20,288 bases of DNA from the IMG/VR virus record IMGVR_UViG_3300009149_000373, positions 1 through 20,288 of that record; one strand, written 5' to 3'. Below are positions 14,364-20,288 of this stretch, piece after piece (within the stretch, counting starts at the first letter, position 1; every line of letters begins with the position of its first letter). Under the pieces are notes generated by a model. The model was not told where the DNA came from and did not search any database. It worked only from the letters and a program-made list of their open reading frames with translations. The DNA is from a virus. A program made the translations under genes and the position numbers.

Positions 14364-14618
14364 TTAAACAGAAATTAGGTGCATTTGTTTTTTTCTCAAT
14401 TTATTTCGGTCAAATAATATTAAGTCGCCTTTTCTTATCGCCTCATTTTCAAGTTTTTGAAGTTTATCAGAAGTTTCCTCAATTAGACTCGGCTTAACAT
14501 GAGCCATGATTGCTTGCGCTTTAAAACAAGGTAGGCAATAACCGTCACTTGTTTGTTTGTTTGAAAATGGCTTTTTCTCACCTCTTATATCTTTACAAGC
14601 GCAGCACCTCACATACAT
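14364..14618 (-). CDS. Small zinc-finger protein
   Basis: 84 residues. CCACKDIRGEKKPF then DGYCLPCF gives C-x2-C and C-x2-C spaced for a zinc ribbon, followed by a charged helix. Its ATG overlaps the stop of the gene upstream (ATGTGA). Unknown partner. Confidence 0.65.
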   Translation of the reverse strand: MYVRCCACKDIRGEKKPFSNKQTSDGYCLPCFKAQAIMAHVKPSLIEETSDKLQKLENEAIRKGDLILFDRNKLRKKQMHLISV

Positions 14619-14836
14619 ATCTGAACCTCCTTACTTTCTTGATATTCAAATTCTTTTTGAAAGCATTCGAATTGTTTATCCGATATCTTCCCATCATAAT
14701 GATTGCAATGGTGACAAGAGTCATTTTCAAGTATGCAGTATAGTTCGAAATTATAATGCTTCCCACATGTGTCACATTCCATGACTTCGGGCTGGTCATC
14801 ATACATGCTTTGCGGAGACTCAGTATCAAAGTACAT
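14609..14836 (-). CDS. Small zinc-ribbon protein
   Basis: 75 residues. ECDTCGKHYNF and DSCHHCNHYDG form two CxxC knuckles of a zinc ribbon. An overlapping frame (14593-14829) lacks these features and is rejected. Start and end both overlap neighbours, so it belongs to the coupled four-gene operon 15236-14364. Confidence 0.65.
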   Translation of the reverse strand: MYFDTESPQSMYDDQPEVMECDTCGKHYNFELYCILENDSCHHCNHYDGKISDKQFECFQKEFEYQESKEVQICM

Positions 14837-14997
14837 TATAGAACACCCATGATTTGACGAACTCTTTTTCTAGCGATTTCTTTTAATTCATCAATTGATT
14901 TAGTGTCTAAGTATTCAGAACATTTCATTCCAATTAACATAATTTGATCAGTTGTTTTTGATGCTTTTATCTCGCTTTTAAAGTTTGCGTAAGTCAT
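14836..14997 (-). CDS. Small hypothetical protein, 53 residues
   Basis: The frame MTYANFKSEIKASKTTDQIM then CSEYLDTKSIDELKEIARKR ends QIMGVL with a TAATG overlap to the next gene; its start likewise overlaps the upstream stop. Helical and basic. Unknown function. Confidence 0.55.
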   Translation of the reverse strand: MTYANFKSEIKASKTTDQIMLIGMKCSEYLDTKSIDELKEIARKRVRQIMGVL

Positions 14998-15236
14998 TAT
15001 AGCGCCCCCATTTTTCGAGATAGCTCGACTTCGTAAATAGCATTCAGCATTGAGTATCGAACCGTGCTCAAAGTAACCTTGTATTTATCTTGCACTGTTA
15101 GTATCAAATCACGCATGCCGCTCTCTAGCTCTAATTCTGCCTGGACCCTATTTATTCTTGTTTCTAACTCATCTCTTATCTTGATTGAATCCTCATTATC
15201 TAGTACTTTGTTTTCTTGGTTTAAATTGCCTTTCAC
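14997..15236 (-). CDS. Hypothetical protein, GTG start
   Basis: 79 residues. The GTG at 15236 has AAAGGAGAAAATC upstream. A helical sequence (DELETRINRVQAELELESGM) and VRYSMLNAIYEVELSRK. The frame stays open further upstream to a TAA near 15304 with no start codon, so the GTG start is preferred. Confidence 0.6.
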   Translation of the reverse strand: MKGNLNQENKVLDNEDSIKIRDELETRINRVQAELELESGMRDLILTVQDKYKVTLSTVRYSMLNAIYEVELSRKMGAL

Positions 15237-15332
15237 GATTTTCTCCTTTGGGGCGTATTGTTTTTGAAGTTCAAACGCCTCATAAAATTTTTCTAACTGT
15301 TTAAATTAACCTCCTTTTAACTTGATGCTTAC

Positions 15333-15361
15333 ATTATGATGTAAAACACACCGGAAGTCAA
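15333..15361 (-). promoter_or_regulatory. Leftward promoter of the 15236-14364 operon
   Basis: TTGACT (15356-15361, minus strand), 17-base spacer, CATAAT (15333-15338). An AAAGGAGG site follows at about 15310-15317 but has no start codon at a normal distance; the first gene starts later at 15236. Confidence 0.55.
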
Positions 15362-15387
15362 GCGATTATGTATCGAAATTTCCGGGT

Positions 15388-15415
15388 TTGTTTTTAATGT
15401 ATATTGCGTTATAAT
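15388..15415 (+). promoter_or_regulatory. Rightward promoter of the HTH/lysis block
   Basis: TTGTTT (15388-15393), 16-base spacer, perfect TATAAT (15410-15415), then AAAAGGAG and ATG at 15444. Divergent from the promoter at 15333-15361. Confidence 0.55.
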
Positions 15416-15443
15416 TATTAGGTATTATTAAAAGGAGTGAGCG

Positions 15444-15611
15444 ATGAGTAATCTTGGTAGACCCAAAAAATACGATCCTGAAAAAATTAAAAACCTTTAC
15501 TACAACAGGGTAGCAGAAAACGCATACTCTAAAAAGAAAGAAACACGCAAGCAAATAGCGAGTCATATCGGATGCAGTCTTCAGGCATTAGAACGGTCAC
15601 TCTATAATTAA
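15444..15611 (+). CDS. Small HTH protein, 55 residues
   Basis: The frame MSNLGRPKKYDPEKIKNLYY ends RKQIASHIGCSLQALERSLYN, where the last 20 residues form a helix-turn-helix. It begins with AAAGGAGTGAGCGATGAG, identical to the cassette used at 3182 and 3338 on the other strand 12 kb away. A likely regulator of the lysis block. Confidence 0.65.
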   Translation: MSNLGRPKKYDPEKIKNLYYNRVAENAYSKKKETRKQIASHIGCSLQALERSLYN

Positions 15612-15636
15612 ATTCGTTTCGTGATAGAATAAATTC

Positions 15637-15975
15637 ATGTCTTTTGATTTAAATTCATTTAATATAACTACGCATAACAGCCTCACAAAAATGCAGTATC
15701 AGGAAGTCGTTCGGATAGTAGACACTCGTTTTGATAGTTTAAGAACGGATATTGACTATAAAATTGATGAACTCTTAGTTTTTAATAAAGTAAAATGGGA
15801 ATCACTTGAAGGGTTAAAAGACGCGCTTAAATTAGAAATTAAAAAAGAAATGAAAACCTATAAGTTTGAACATAGTCGATCGATGGCTATATGGGTTGGG
15901 ATTGCTTGTTATATATCGACAATCTTGGGAATAGAAACAAAGCATATAATTGTATTTCTAATAGGGTTATTATAG
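15637..15975 (+). CDS. Holin-like candidate with C-terminal membrane segments
   Basis: 112 residues. Residues 1-80 are a charged helical region (TRFDSLRTDIDYKIDELLV); residues 82-112 (MAIWVGIACYISTILGIE, then IIVFLIGLL) are hydrophobic with one or two membrane spans. It lies 7 bases before the endolysin gene, the usual holin position. Sequence alone does not prove holin activity; spanin or a lysis regulator are alternatives. Confidence 0.55.
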   Translation: MSFDLNSFNITTHNSLTKMQYQEVVRIVDTRFDSLRTDIDYKIDELLVFNKVKWESLEGLKDALKLEIKKEMKTYKFEHSRSMAIWVGIACYISTILGIETKHIIVFLIGLL

Positions 15976-15982
15976 GCAATAT

Positions 15983-16456
15983 ATGAATTTAACCGAATCT
16001 ATAACAGAAAATTTTACGTTTAAAGAGTTTATCGTTTCTGATGATCGCCCTGACCTTATTCCATATTGTTATGATCTTTTCAGACAAAGAGAAAAGATAA
16101 ACACTATCCAACTTGTGCATTCAATAATTCAACCAATAAGGGAAAAATTTAAAGAGATAATGACCATTAAAAGCGGATTTAGACCGCCTATTTTAAATCA
16201 AGCCATCGGGGGTGCTCAAACAAGTGATCACCTCACATCATTGGCGGCTGATTTTACATGTGAAAACTTAATTGGCGTTTATTACTGGGCGTACCACACT
16301 AACTTGCCATATAGACAAATTATCCTCTATCCTAACCAGAACTTTATTCATGTATCTATAAATACCCCTGATAAAGAGTATAAACATGAGGCACTAATCA
16401 AGTGGGATGGCAATAGCAAATATTTACCTTTCACCGGTTCAAAATTAACTAAATAG
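15983..16456 (+). CDS. Endolysin, peptidase M15 (D-Ala-D-Ala carboxypeptidase-like)
   Basis: 157 residues. KSGFRPPILNQAIGGAQTSD leads to the zinc motif SDHLTSLAADF (H83, D90), and FIHVSI provides the third ligand H123; this is the M15 (peptidase_M15_3) arrangement. It would cleave peptidoglycan cross-bridges at the end of infection. No signal peptide is seen, so it probably needs the holin-like neighbour upstream. Confidence 0.9.
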   Translation: MNLTESITENFTFKEFIVSDDRPDLIPYCYDLFRQREKINTIQLVHSIIQPIREKFKEIMTIKSGFRPPILNQAIGGAQTSDHLTSLAADFTCENLIGVYYWAYHTNLPYRQIILYPNQNFIHVSINTPDKEYKHEALIKWDGNSKYLPFTGSKLTK

Positions 16457-16465
16457 GAGTTCAAA

Positions 16466-16882
16466 ATGTTTGATTATATTAAAGCAGCACTAAGATGGAT
16501 ACTAAGATTAGAAACTTTAAAAAACGCGTTATTCGCGGTTAGAATAGCAAATAATATTTATGGAAAGCTAGGGGCAAAGCTACCAAAAAAGTACGGAAAA
16601 GAAATAAAAAGAAAATTAGAAATTGCACAAGAGGCAATGGACTCGATTCAATCAGCACTGCCAAACGAATTAACCAATCAATGGGCGGAAAAGATAACAT
16701 CAAGCCAAGACATTAAAACATGGGGTGACTTTAAGGCAGCAATATCACCGAGTAAGCATGGTCAAGGAAACGACGGGATCAATCTATCATTGCAAGGCGA
16801 AATAAAAGGCGTTCCATATAAAATTGGTTACACACTTGATAATGGTGGAATTGAAGCATCATCAAGCTTGTTTTCCATCTGA
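16466..16882 (+). CDS. Hypothetical protein of the lysis block
   Basis: 138 residues. An amphipathic N-terminus (MFDYIKAALRWILRLETLKN), a basic helix (KKYGKEIKRKLEIAQEAMDS) and a beta-like C-terminus (EIKGVPYKIGYTLDNGG). AGGAG precedes the ATG. Not recognised; position suggests lysis or head-tail accessory function. Confidence 0.6.
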   Translation: MFDYIKAALRWILRLETLKNALFAVRIANNIYGKLGAKLPKKYGKEIKRKLEIAQEAMDSIQSALPNELTNQWAEKITSSQDIKTWGDFKAAISPSKHGQGNDGINLSLQGEIKGVPYKIGYTLDNGGIEASSSLFSI

Positions 16883-17103
16883 TTTTTCTTTAAGACGCCA
16901 AGCCATTTAATTTTTGGATTAGTTCCATCAAAGAGGTTTTCTGCATTCTTATTTTTAAAGTTGAATACTCTTTTGTCTATATAAATAGGCTTTGGTTTTA
17001 GATTGAATTTTATAACTACTTTCTCAGTGGCCCATAAGAAGTAAATAATATAAAAAAGAATGAAACAAACTGTTAAAAATGCGATGTAAAAAATAACCAG
17101 CAT
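16828..17103 (-). CDS. Membrane-anchored hypothetical protein
   Basis: 91 residues. A long N-terminal membrane helix (MLVIFYIAFLTVCFILFYII...) followed by a soluble tail with VVIKFNLKPKPIYIDK. The start lies two bases after the stop of the 53-residue gene. The last 55 bases overlap the end of the opposing 16466 gene, which is unusual; the true stop is not in doubt on either strand. Function unknown. Confidence 0.5.
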   Translation of the reverse strand: MLVIFYIAFLTVCFILFYIIYFLWATEKVVIKFNLKPKPIYIDKRVFNFKNKNAENLFDGTNPKIKWLGVLKKNQMENKLDDASIPPLSSV

Positions 17104-17105
17104 TT

Positions 17106-17267
17106 CTAACGGTTTTTAAGAGATTCTTTTGGCTCTAATTCCTCGATCTTTTTCTTTATGGAGTCAATTACTCTATCAACATGATCGTGCCCGTCCTTTA
17201 GCTCTTGAAGGGCTACTAATGCATCCATTAGGATGCCTATTAATTCATATAGCTTTTGTTTGTTCAT
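17106..17267 (-). CDS. Small helical protein, 53 residues
   Basis: The frame MNKQKLYELIGILMDALVAL then QELKDGHDHVDRVIDSIKKK is a charged helix pair with no recognised family. Its ATG overlaps the stop of the DUF1064 gene (ATGA), so it is translated by coupling; the ribosome site is weak. Confidence 0.55.
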   Translation of the reverse strand: MNKQKLYELIGILMDALVALQELKDGHDHVDRVIDSIKKKIEELEPKESLKNR

Positions 17268-17647
17268 GTCTCTAAAAAAATTATATCAGGATATTTAATT
17301 TTGAATAGCTTACGCTTTATAATGTAAGAAGCTATTTTTTTAGTAGCGACACTCTTAACATCCTCAACAACTTCTTGTTTCATAAAATTGTCATAATAAT
17401 AAAAATCGGATTTATAGGTCACTGGCCGTTCATCTTCCTGCTTTGGGATTAAAAGAAACACACGTTGTCTATCCAATGATTTAATTTCACCGGCTGATTT
17501 TCTGATGCAAAGCTCAAGATATCGATTCATTTCTTTTTTTGAATCAAATTTGTCCCCATCACGAAAATTGATAATGTTCCCAAACTTTTTTTGTTTGCTT
17601 TGTTTTCCCAGTAATTTGTATTCAAAAACAGATAGTTTATTGCTCAA
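17264..17647 (-). CDS. DUF1064-family phage nuclease
   Basis: 127 residues from a TTG at 17647 that overlaps the upstream stop. FDSKKEMNRYLELCIRKSAG, EIKSLDRQRVFLLIP, VTYKSDFYYYD and VVEDVKSVATKK follow the order of DUF1064, predicted to be a small PD-(D/E)XK nuclease: E (KKE), D (SDF) and E-x-K (VEDVK) as active-site residues. It probably cuts branched or recombining DNA, in line with the replication gene upstream. Confidence 0.8.
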   Translation of the reverse strand: MSNKLSVFEYKLLGKQSKQKKFGNIINFRDGDKFDSKKEMNRYLELCIRKSAGEIKSLDRQRVFLLIPKQEDERPVTYKSDFYYYDNFMKQEVVEDVKSVATKKIASYIIKRKLFKIKYPDIIFLET

Positions 17648-17922
17648 TACTTTCTTTCAAATTGCCCGCATACTTTCGTCTTCTCTATTTCTGGAAAGTC
17701 ACTAACCCAAGTCATGCCATGCCTATTCCCAACCATGACATTGAATGGCGGAAATTTCTTACAAAGGCCCGTCCCAACCTTTCTCAAATCAACTAGAGAA
17801 TTGTCAAAATGATTACACTTTTCACATCGTCTTTCTGTCGAAGCTGTCGATCTCACTTCTTGTCTATTTCTATGTTCTAAAACCCACTCTTGCGTCGGTT
17901 TTTTTAGTCTTGTCTGTTGCAT
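17644..17922 (-). CDS. Four-cysteine (Zn-type) protein related to the 438-836 module
   Basis: 92 residues. CEKCNHFD (C33, C36), GLCKKFPP (C54) and KVCGQFE (C85) repeat the C-x2-C...C-(K/H)-x-(F/Y)PP...CG pattern of the N-terminus of the 438-836 protein. An N-terminal basic region of 30 residues replaces the alpha-CTD-like part. Probably metal binding; partner unknown. Confidence 0.65.
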   Translation of the reverse strand: MQQTRLKKPTQEWVLEHRNRQEVRSTASTERRCEKCNHFDNSLVDLRKVGTGLCKKFPPFNVMVGNRHGMTWVSDFPEIEKTKVCGQFERKY

Positions 17923-17982
17923 TAGTCACTCCTTGCTATTATATTTCGCATTTTAACAGTAAATTTGTCAGTTTTAAAATAA

Positions 17983-18945
17983 CTAACAAATTTCTTCATT
18001 AGCTAAAACATATGCCATCTGCTTAACCAAGCCACTGTTAATCGAGATATTTGTGGCGCTTGGGCAGTCCCTAGAAACCGATTCTCTGGCTTTTCTTAAA
18101 ATTCTTAAGCGATCCCTTTCTGTTAATTTATTAAAGGCATCTCGCCTCCGCTTATATTGCTCTGATCGAGCCAAATTTTTAACCTCACGATCTTTCTCGA
18201 AGTCTTCATTGGTCCTTGTGTCAATTTCTTTCAAAACCTCGTTATCGGCTAAATTTCTAGCCTGTTTTATTAGACTAGAAATTTCATGATCTTTGTATCC
18301 CCCTTGTAGACCATTGATCATGCATGAAACATAGCTGTCAGGGTCTTTTAGGCCAGATACAGAATTTGATTTAATCTTAGCGATGTTGAAACAAAAGTTT
18401 AAATTCGACTGACAAAACTCAACTGGATTTATTAAAAATTCCTCGTTTTTAAAAATCTCCAAAAAAGACGACGACGACATAAGCAAAGTGTCGTCGTCGT
18501 CTTTTTTATTAGTATTAATATTATTTATAGTATTAATACTAATCTTCTCTTCTCTTCTCTGTCGCGTTACGTAACTGTTCGGTAACGCGTTACATTCTTT
18601 ATTATCAATTTTTTCTAATTTATTTATTTCATTGTTTTTAACTAGATTTATTGATCTATGTTTTCTGACACGTTCTTTTGTCTTGGCTTTTTTATCAGCT
18701 ATGTCTTGAGCATCTCTTAAGACCTTCTTAAGGATGTCTTGAAGGTCTCTTGAGTGGTTTATAAGCTTTTTTTCAAGACTTTTAATGGTCTTATGATGGG
18801 CTACTCCAAGCAGTTGCTTGTCTGTTGGAACGTGGCTTAATCTAGATGTTAAAGCCATGATATTGATCCATGCTCTAAACTCTTTATCTGACAGGTCGTT
18901 ATACTCCCAGAGAATGTGATTCGTCTTAACTTTTATCCAATCCAT
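17983..18945 (-). CDS. Phage replication initiator (lambda O / replisome organiser-like)
   Basis: 320 residues. The N-terminus MDWIKVKTNHILWEYNDLSD with AWINIMALTSRLSHVPTDKQ is the winged-helix opening of phage replisome organisers. KERVRKHRS and VTRQRREEK mark the usual hydrophilic linker (about 90-165), and the C-terminal half is helical. Such proteins bind the origin and recruit the host helicase. The origin often lies inside the linker-coding part, and here that part (18461-18593) holds three strong inverted repeats. TAGGAGG precedes the ATG. Confidence 0.75.
   Translation of the reverse strand: MDWIKVKTNHILWEYNDLSDKEFRAWINIMALTSRLSHVPTDKQLLGVAHHKTIKSLEKKLINHSRDLQDILKKVLRDAQDIADKKAKTKERVRKHRSINLVKNNEINKLEKIDNKECNALPNSYVTRQRREEKISINTINNINTNKKDDDDTLLMSSSSFLEIFKNEEFLINPVEFCQSNLNFCFNIAKIKSNSVSGLKDPDSYVSCMINGLQGGYKDHEISSLIKQARNLADNEVLKEIDTRTNEDFEKDREVKNLARSEQYKRRRDAFNKLTERDRLRILRKARESVSRDCPSATNISINSGLVKQMAYVLANEEIC
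18461..18507. repeat. Perfect 19-bp hairpin inside the replication gene
   Basis: AAAAAAGACGACGACGACA (18461-18479), 9-base loop, then its exact complement (18489-18507). It encodes DDDDTLLMSSSS. It has GC arms flanked by A6 and T6, so it also looks like a terminator in both directions. Confidence 0.85.
18508..18543. repeat. Perfect 13-bp AT inverted repeat next to the hairpin
   Basis: ATTAGTATTAATA (18508-18520) and TATTAATACTAAT (18531-18543) with a 10-base loop, directly abutting the previous hairpin. The block is nearly all A/T, a candidate unwinding region. Confidence 0.8.
18563..18593. repeat. Inverted repeat CGCGTTAC / GTAACGCG
   Basis: Perfect 8-bp arms at 18563-18570 and 18582-18589; the right arm also lies in the 12-bp palindrome GTAACGCGTTAC (18582-18593). 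Between this and the AT block is a TCTTC tandem (18543-18560). Together the cluster resembles a phage origin. Confidence 0.7.
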
Positions 18946-19214
18946 ATATGTATCCTCCTAAAATCAAACTTCTCTATAAGGCCGGCATTTTGTTTATCAA
19001 AAACGCACCCGTGTCGGTACAGAAGTATTAATGGTTAAATTTTCTGAAGATTTATAAACCCGGAGTTTAATTATAAGCCAAAATAAAATAAAGTAAAGTT
19101 GTTTTTTTAACTTCAAATTAGCTAAAAAAAGCGCGACTAACATAGTTTTTTTTTATAATTCAAGTTTTTTAAAAAGATAAATCGAAAAAGTTAGGTATTA
19201 TTTTTTAAGTTGGT
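18946..19214. other. Intergenic region, AT-rich
   Basis: No gene seen. It holds the promoter at 18973-19000 on its left, a T-rich stretch around 19108-19125 with AAGTT/AACTT arms, and otherwise nothing recognisable. Confidence 0.5.
18973..19000 (-). promoter_or_regulatory. Candidate leftward promoter of the replication gene
   Basis: TTGATA (18995-19000, minus strand), 16-base spacer, TATAGA (18973-18978), then TAGGAGG and ATG at 18945. Confidence 0.5.
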
Positions 19215-20138
19215 TTATGCCGGGTTCAGTTCATCTACGTTTATTGTTTGAATTGCTGATGCTCTTTTCAGTCCTGTTTTGCATATTCGGTCATTATAAA
19301 ATTGACATTCTAGGCAGTGACTATAGTTAGCTGTACGGAATGGGTCGTCGTAGGAAGCTAAGACCTGTTTAATTATGTCTTCAAACCAAGCGAAGCTCTT
19401 TTCAGTGGGCATAATATGAAACAGCTTTGTCAAAGGTGGTTTTTCAATCATGTGTTCAATCGTTCCTGATTCAACTACGAGGTAGTAAATTGGCAGCACC
19501 TCGCCCGTTTTCTTCGCAATTATGTATGGATAAGCAAAAGCCTGAAGATAGTCTTTCATCGCGCTTTTTCCATCCCATGGCTTTATTCCAAACAGATCGT
19601 TATCATTCCCGAAGCCCCATATCTTTGGGATTGATCCTGTAAATTTTAAATCAATGATCCCTTTGTATTCTACGCCGTGATATTCTATTGTCCCAATATA
19701 GTCTGCCTCTCCGGTTAGCTTGAATTTATTGGTAGTTAGGGATAGTTTTTGAAATGGCTTTCCTTTTTTAAATATTGGCTTGACGTGTTGCGCATAAATC
19801 TTGGTTGCATCAAGTGTTTTTTGCGATATACCTTGACAAATATTCTTCCATTCGTGCTCGTCCTTTATTTCGTCAAACACATAAGATTCAAATATATTGC
19901 CCATTTTCATTGGTTTTGTTTGAATAAAGTCATTATTTAGGCACTGATGATATTTTTCTTGGCAGTCAAAGAAGTTTTTAATGTTTGACTGGCGAAGCTT
20001 TTTTAATGGCGAATATAGCTTTTGATGAACTCGTTGCTTTGATATCCCATATTTATCACCGATCCATTGAAATGTTTTCTTTGGCTTTTGGTTTCTATAT
20101 TGAAGTATCTTTTCGCTAGTTAGGTTAATCATATTCAT
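19215..20138 (-). CDS. HTH plus PD-(D/E)XK nuclease, Cas4/AddB-like
   Basis: 307 residues from ATG at 20138. Residues 22-50 (FQWIGDKYGISKQRVHQKLY then KKLRQ) resemble sigma-70 region 4 HTH. The nuclease core follows: E84 in MGNIFE, D146 in TGEADYIG, D163-x-K165 in IIDLKF, and the Q199-Y203 motif of RecB-type exonucleases. C275, C278 and C286 (HCLECQF...RICKTG) with C59 or C66 fit the iron-sulphur cluster of Cas4/AddB enzymes. Likely a phage recombination or end-processing nuclease. The frame continues upstream through a hexamer repeat coding for Ala-Met/Ala-Leu; that extension is judged not to be protein, but the ribosome site for 20138 is weak, so the start is uncertain. Confidence 0.8.
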   Translation of the reverse strand: MNMINLTSEKILQYRNQKPKKTFQWIGDKYGISKQRVHQKLYSPLKKLRQSNIKNFFDCQEKYHQCLNNDFIQTKPMKMGNIFESYVFDEIKDEHEWKNICQGISQKTLDATKIYAQHVKPIFKKGKPFQKLSLTTNKFKLTGEADYIGTIEYHGVEYKGIIDLKFTGSIPKIWGFGNDNDLFGIKPWDGKSAMKDYLQAFAYPYIIAKKTGEVLPIYYLVVESGTIEHMIEKPPLTKLFHIMPTEKSFAWFEDIIKQVLASYDDPFRTANYSHCLECQFYNDRICKTGLKRASAIQTINVDELNPA

Positions 20139-20142
20139 TCCC

Positions 20143-20288
20143 GCCAGAGCCAGAGCCAGAGCCATCGCCATAGCCATAGCCAGAGCCAGAGCCAGGGCCA
20201 GAGCCAGGGCCAGAGCCATCGCCATAGCCATAGCCATAGCCAGAGCCATCGCCATAGCCATCGCCATCGCCAGAGCCATAGCCATAGC
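20143..20288. repeat. Hexanucleotide repeat array, at least 24 copies
   Basis: GCCATA, GCCAGA, GCCATC and GCCAGG hexamers in mixed order from 20143 to the window edge without a break. GC-rich against an AT-rich background. It lies directly upstream of the nuclease gene, and copy number changes would alter its promoter spacing or an N-terminal extension by two residues per unit. Confidence 0.9.

Noticed and set aside
15366-15566. Minus-strand frame MTRYLLACFFLFRVC
   Set aside because: It is the shadow of the 15444-15611 gene, which has a promoter, ribosome cassette and HTH.
20139-20285. Ala-Met/Ala-Leu N-terminus of the nuclease as real protein
   Set aside because: It is the translation of a hexamer repeat that stays open simply because the unit lacks stops; the recognisable protein begins at 20138 or 20132. 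It remains possible if the upstream start is used.

Overview
The window is AT-rich, densely packed phage DNA with short or overlapping gene junctions. The tail genes match the Mu baseplate set: a gp45-like spike, a gp46-like protein, a gp47/baseplate J protein and a gp48-like protein, which points to a contractile-tailed myophage. A ParA ATPase lies next to a winged-helix protein whose gene carries iteron-like repeats, so a temperate phage-plasmid (prophage kept as a plasmid) is the best reading. The host cannot be named from sequence alone; Mu-type baseplate genes, a peptidase M15 endolysin and low GC suggest a low-GC Gram-negative bacterium.

Layout. 1-401 (+): 3' end of the baseplate spike gene. 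438-7566 (-): a long leftward array of about 25 mostly tiny genes, including a tyrosine recombinase (1868-2839), Zn-cluster proteins, HTH proteins, a YopX-like protein, small membrane proteins and two adjacent genes of DUF551 type that both look frameshifted at G runs. Many of these genes begin with one of a few nearly identical ribosome-binding cassettes. 7597-7777: divergent promoters. 7801-10781 (+): parA, a replication or partition protein carrying 11-bp iterons, and a membrane-anchored transglutaminase-like protein. 10786-14317 (-): tail fibre, gp48-, gp47- and gp46-like genes. 14364-15236 (-): four small genes behind a good promoter. 15444-16882 (+): small HTH protein and lysis cassette. 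16828-18945 (-): a membrane protein, a DUF1064 nuclease, a Zn-cluster protein and a lambda O-like replication protein with a cluster of strong inverted repeats inside its gene. 19215-20138 (-): an HTH plus PD-(D/E)XK nuclease (Cas4/AddB-like cysteines), preceded by a hexanucleotide repeat array that runs off the right edge.

How it may work together. parA plus the iteron-bearing gene would replicate and partition the prophage as a plasmid, while the 17983-18945 gene with its internal repeats looks like the lytic replication origin, a two-origin plan similar in logic to P1. This is inference. The most unusual points are the 11-bp DNA repeat that is read in all three frames to encode an 11-residue linker repeat, the perfect 19-bp hairpin inside the second replication gene, the paired ACATATGT operators, the split and inverted baseplate operon, the paired G-run frameshifts, and the membrane-tethered transglutaminase-fold gene.
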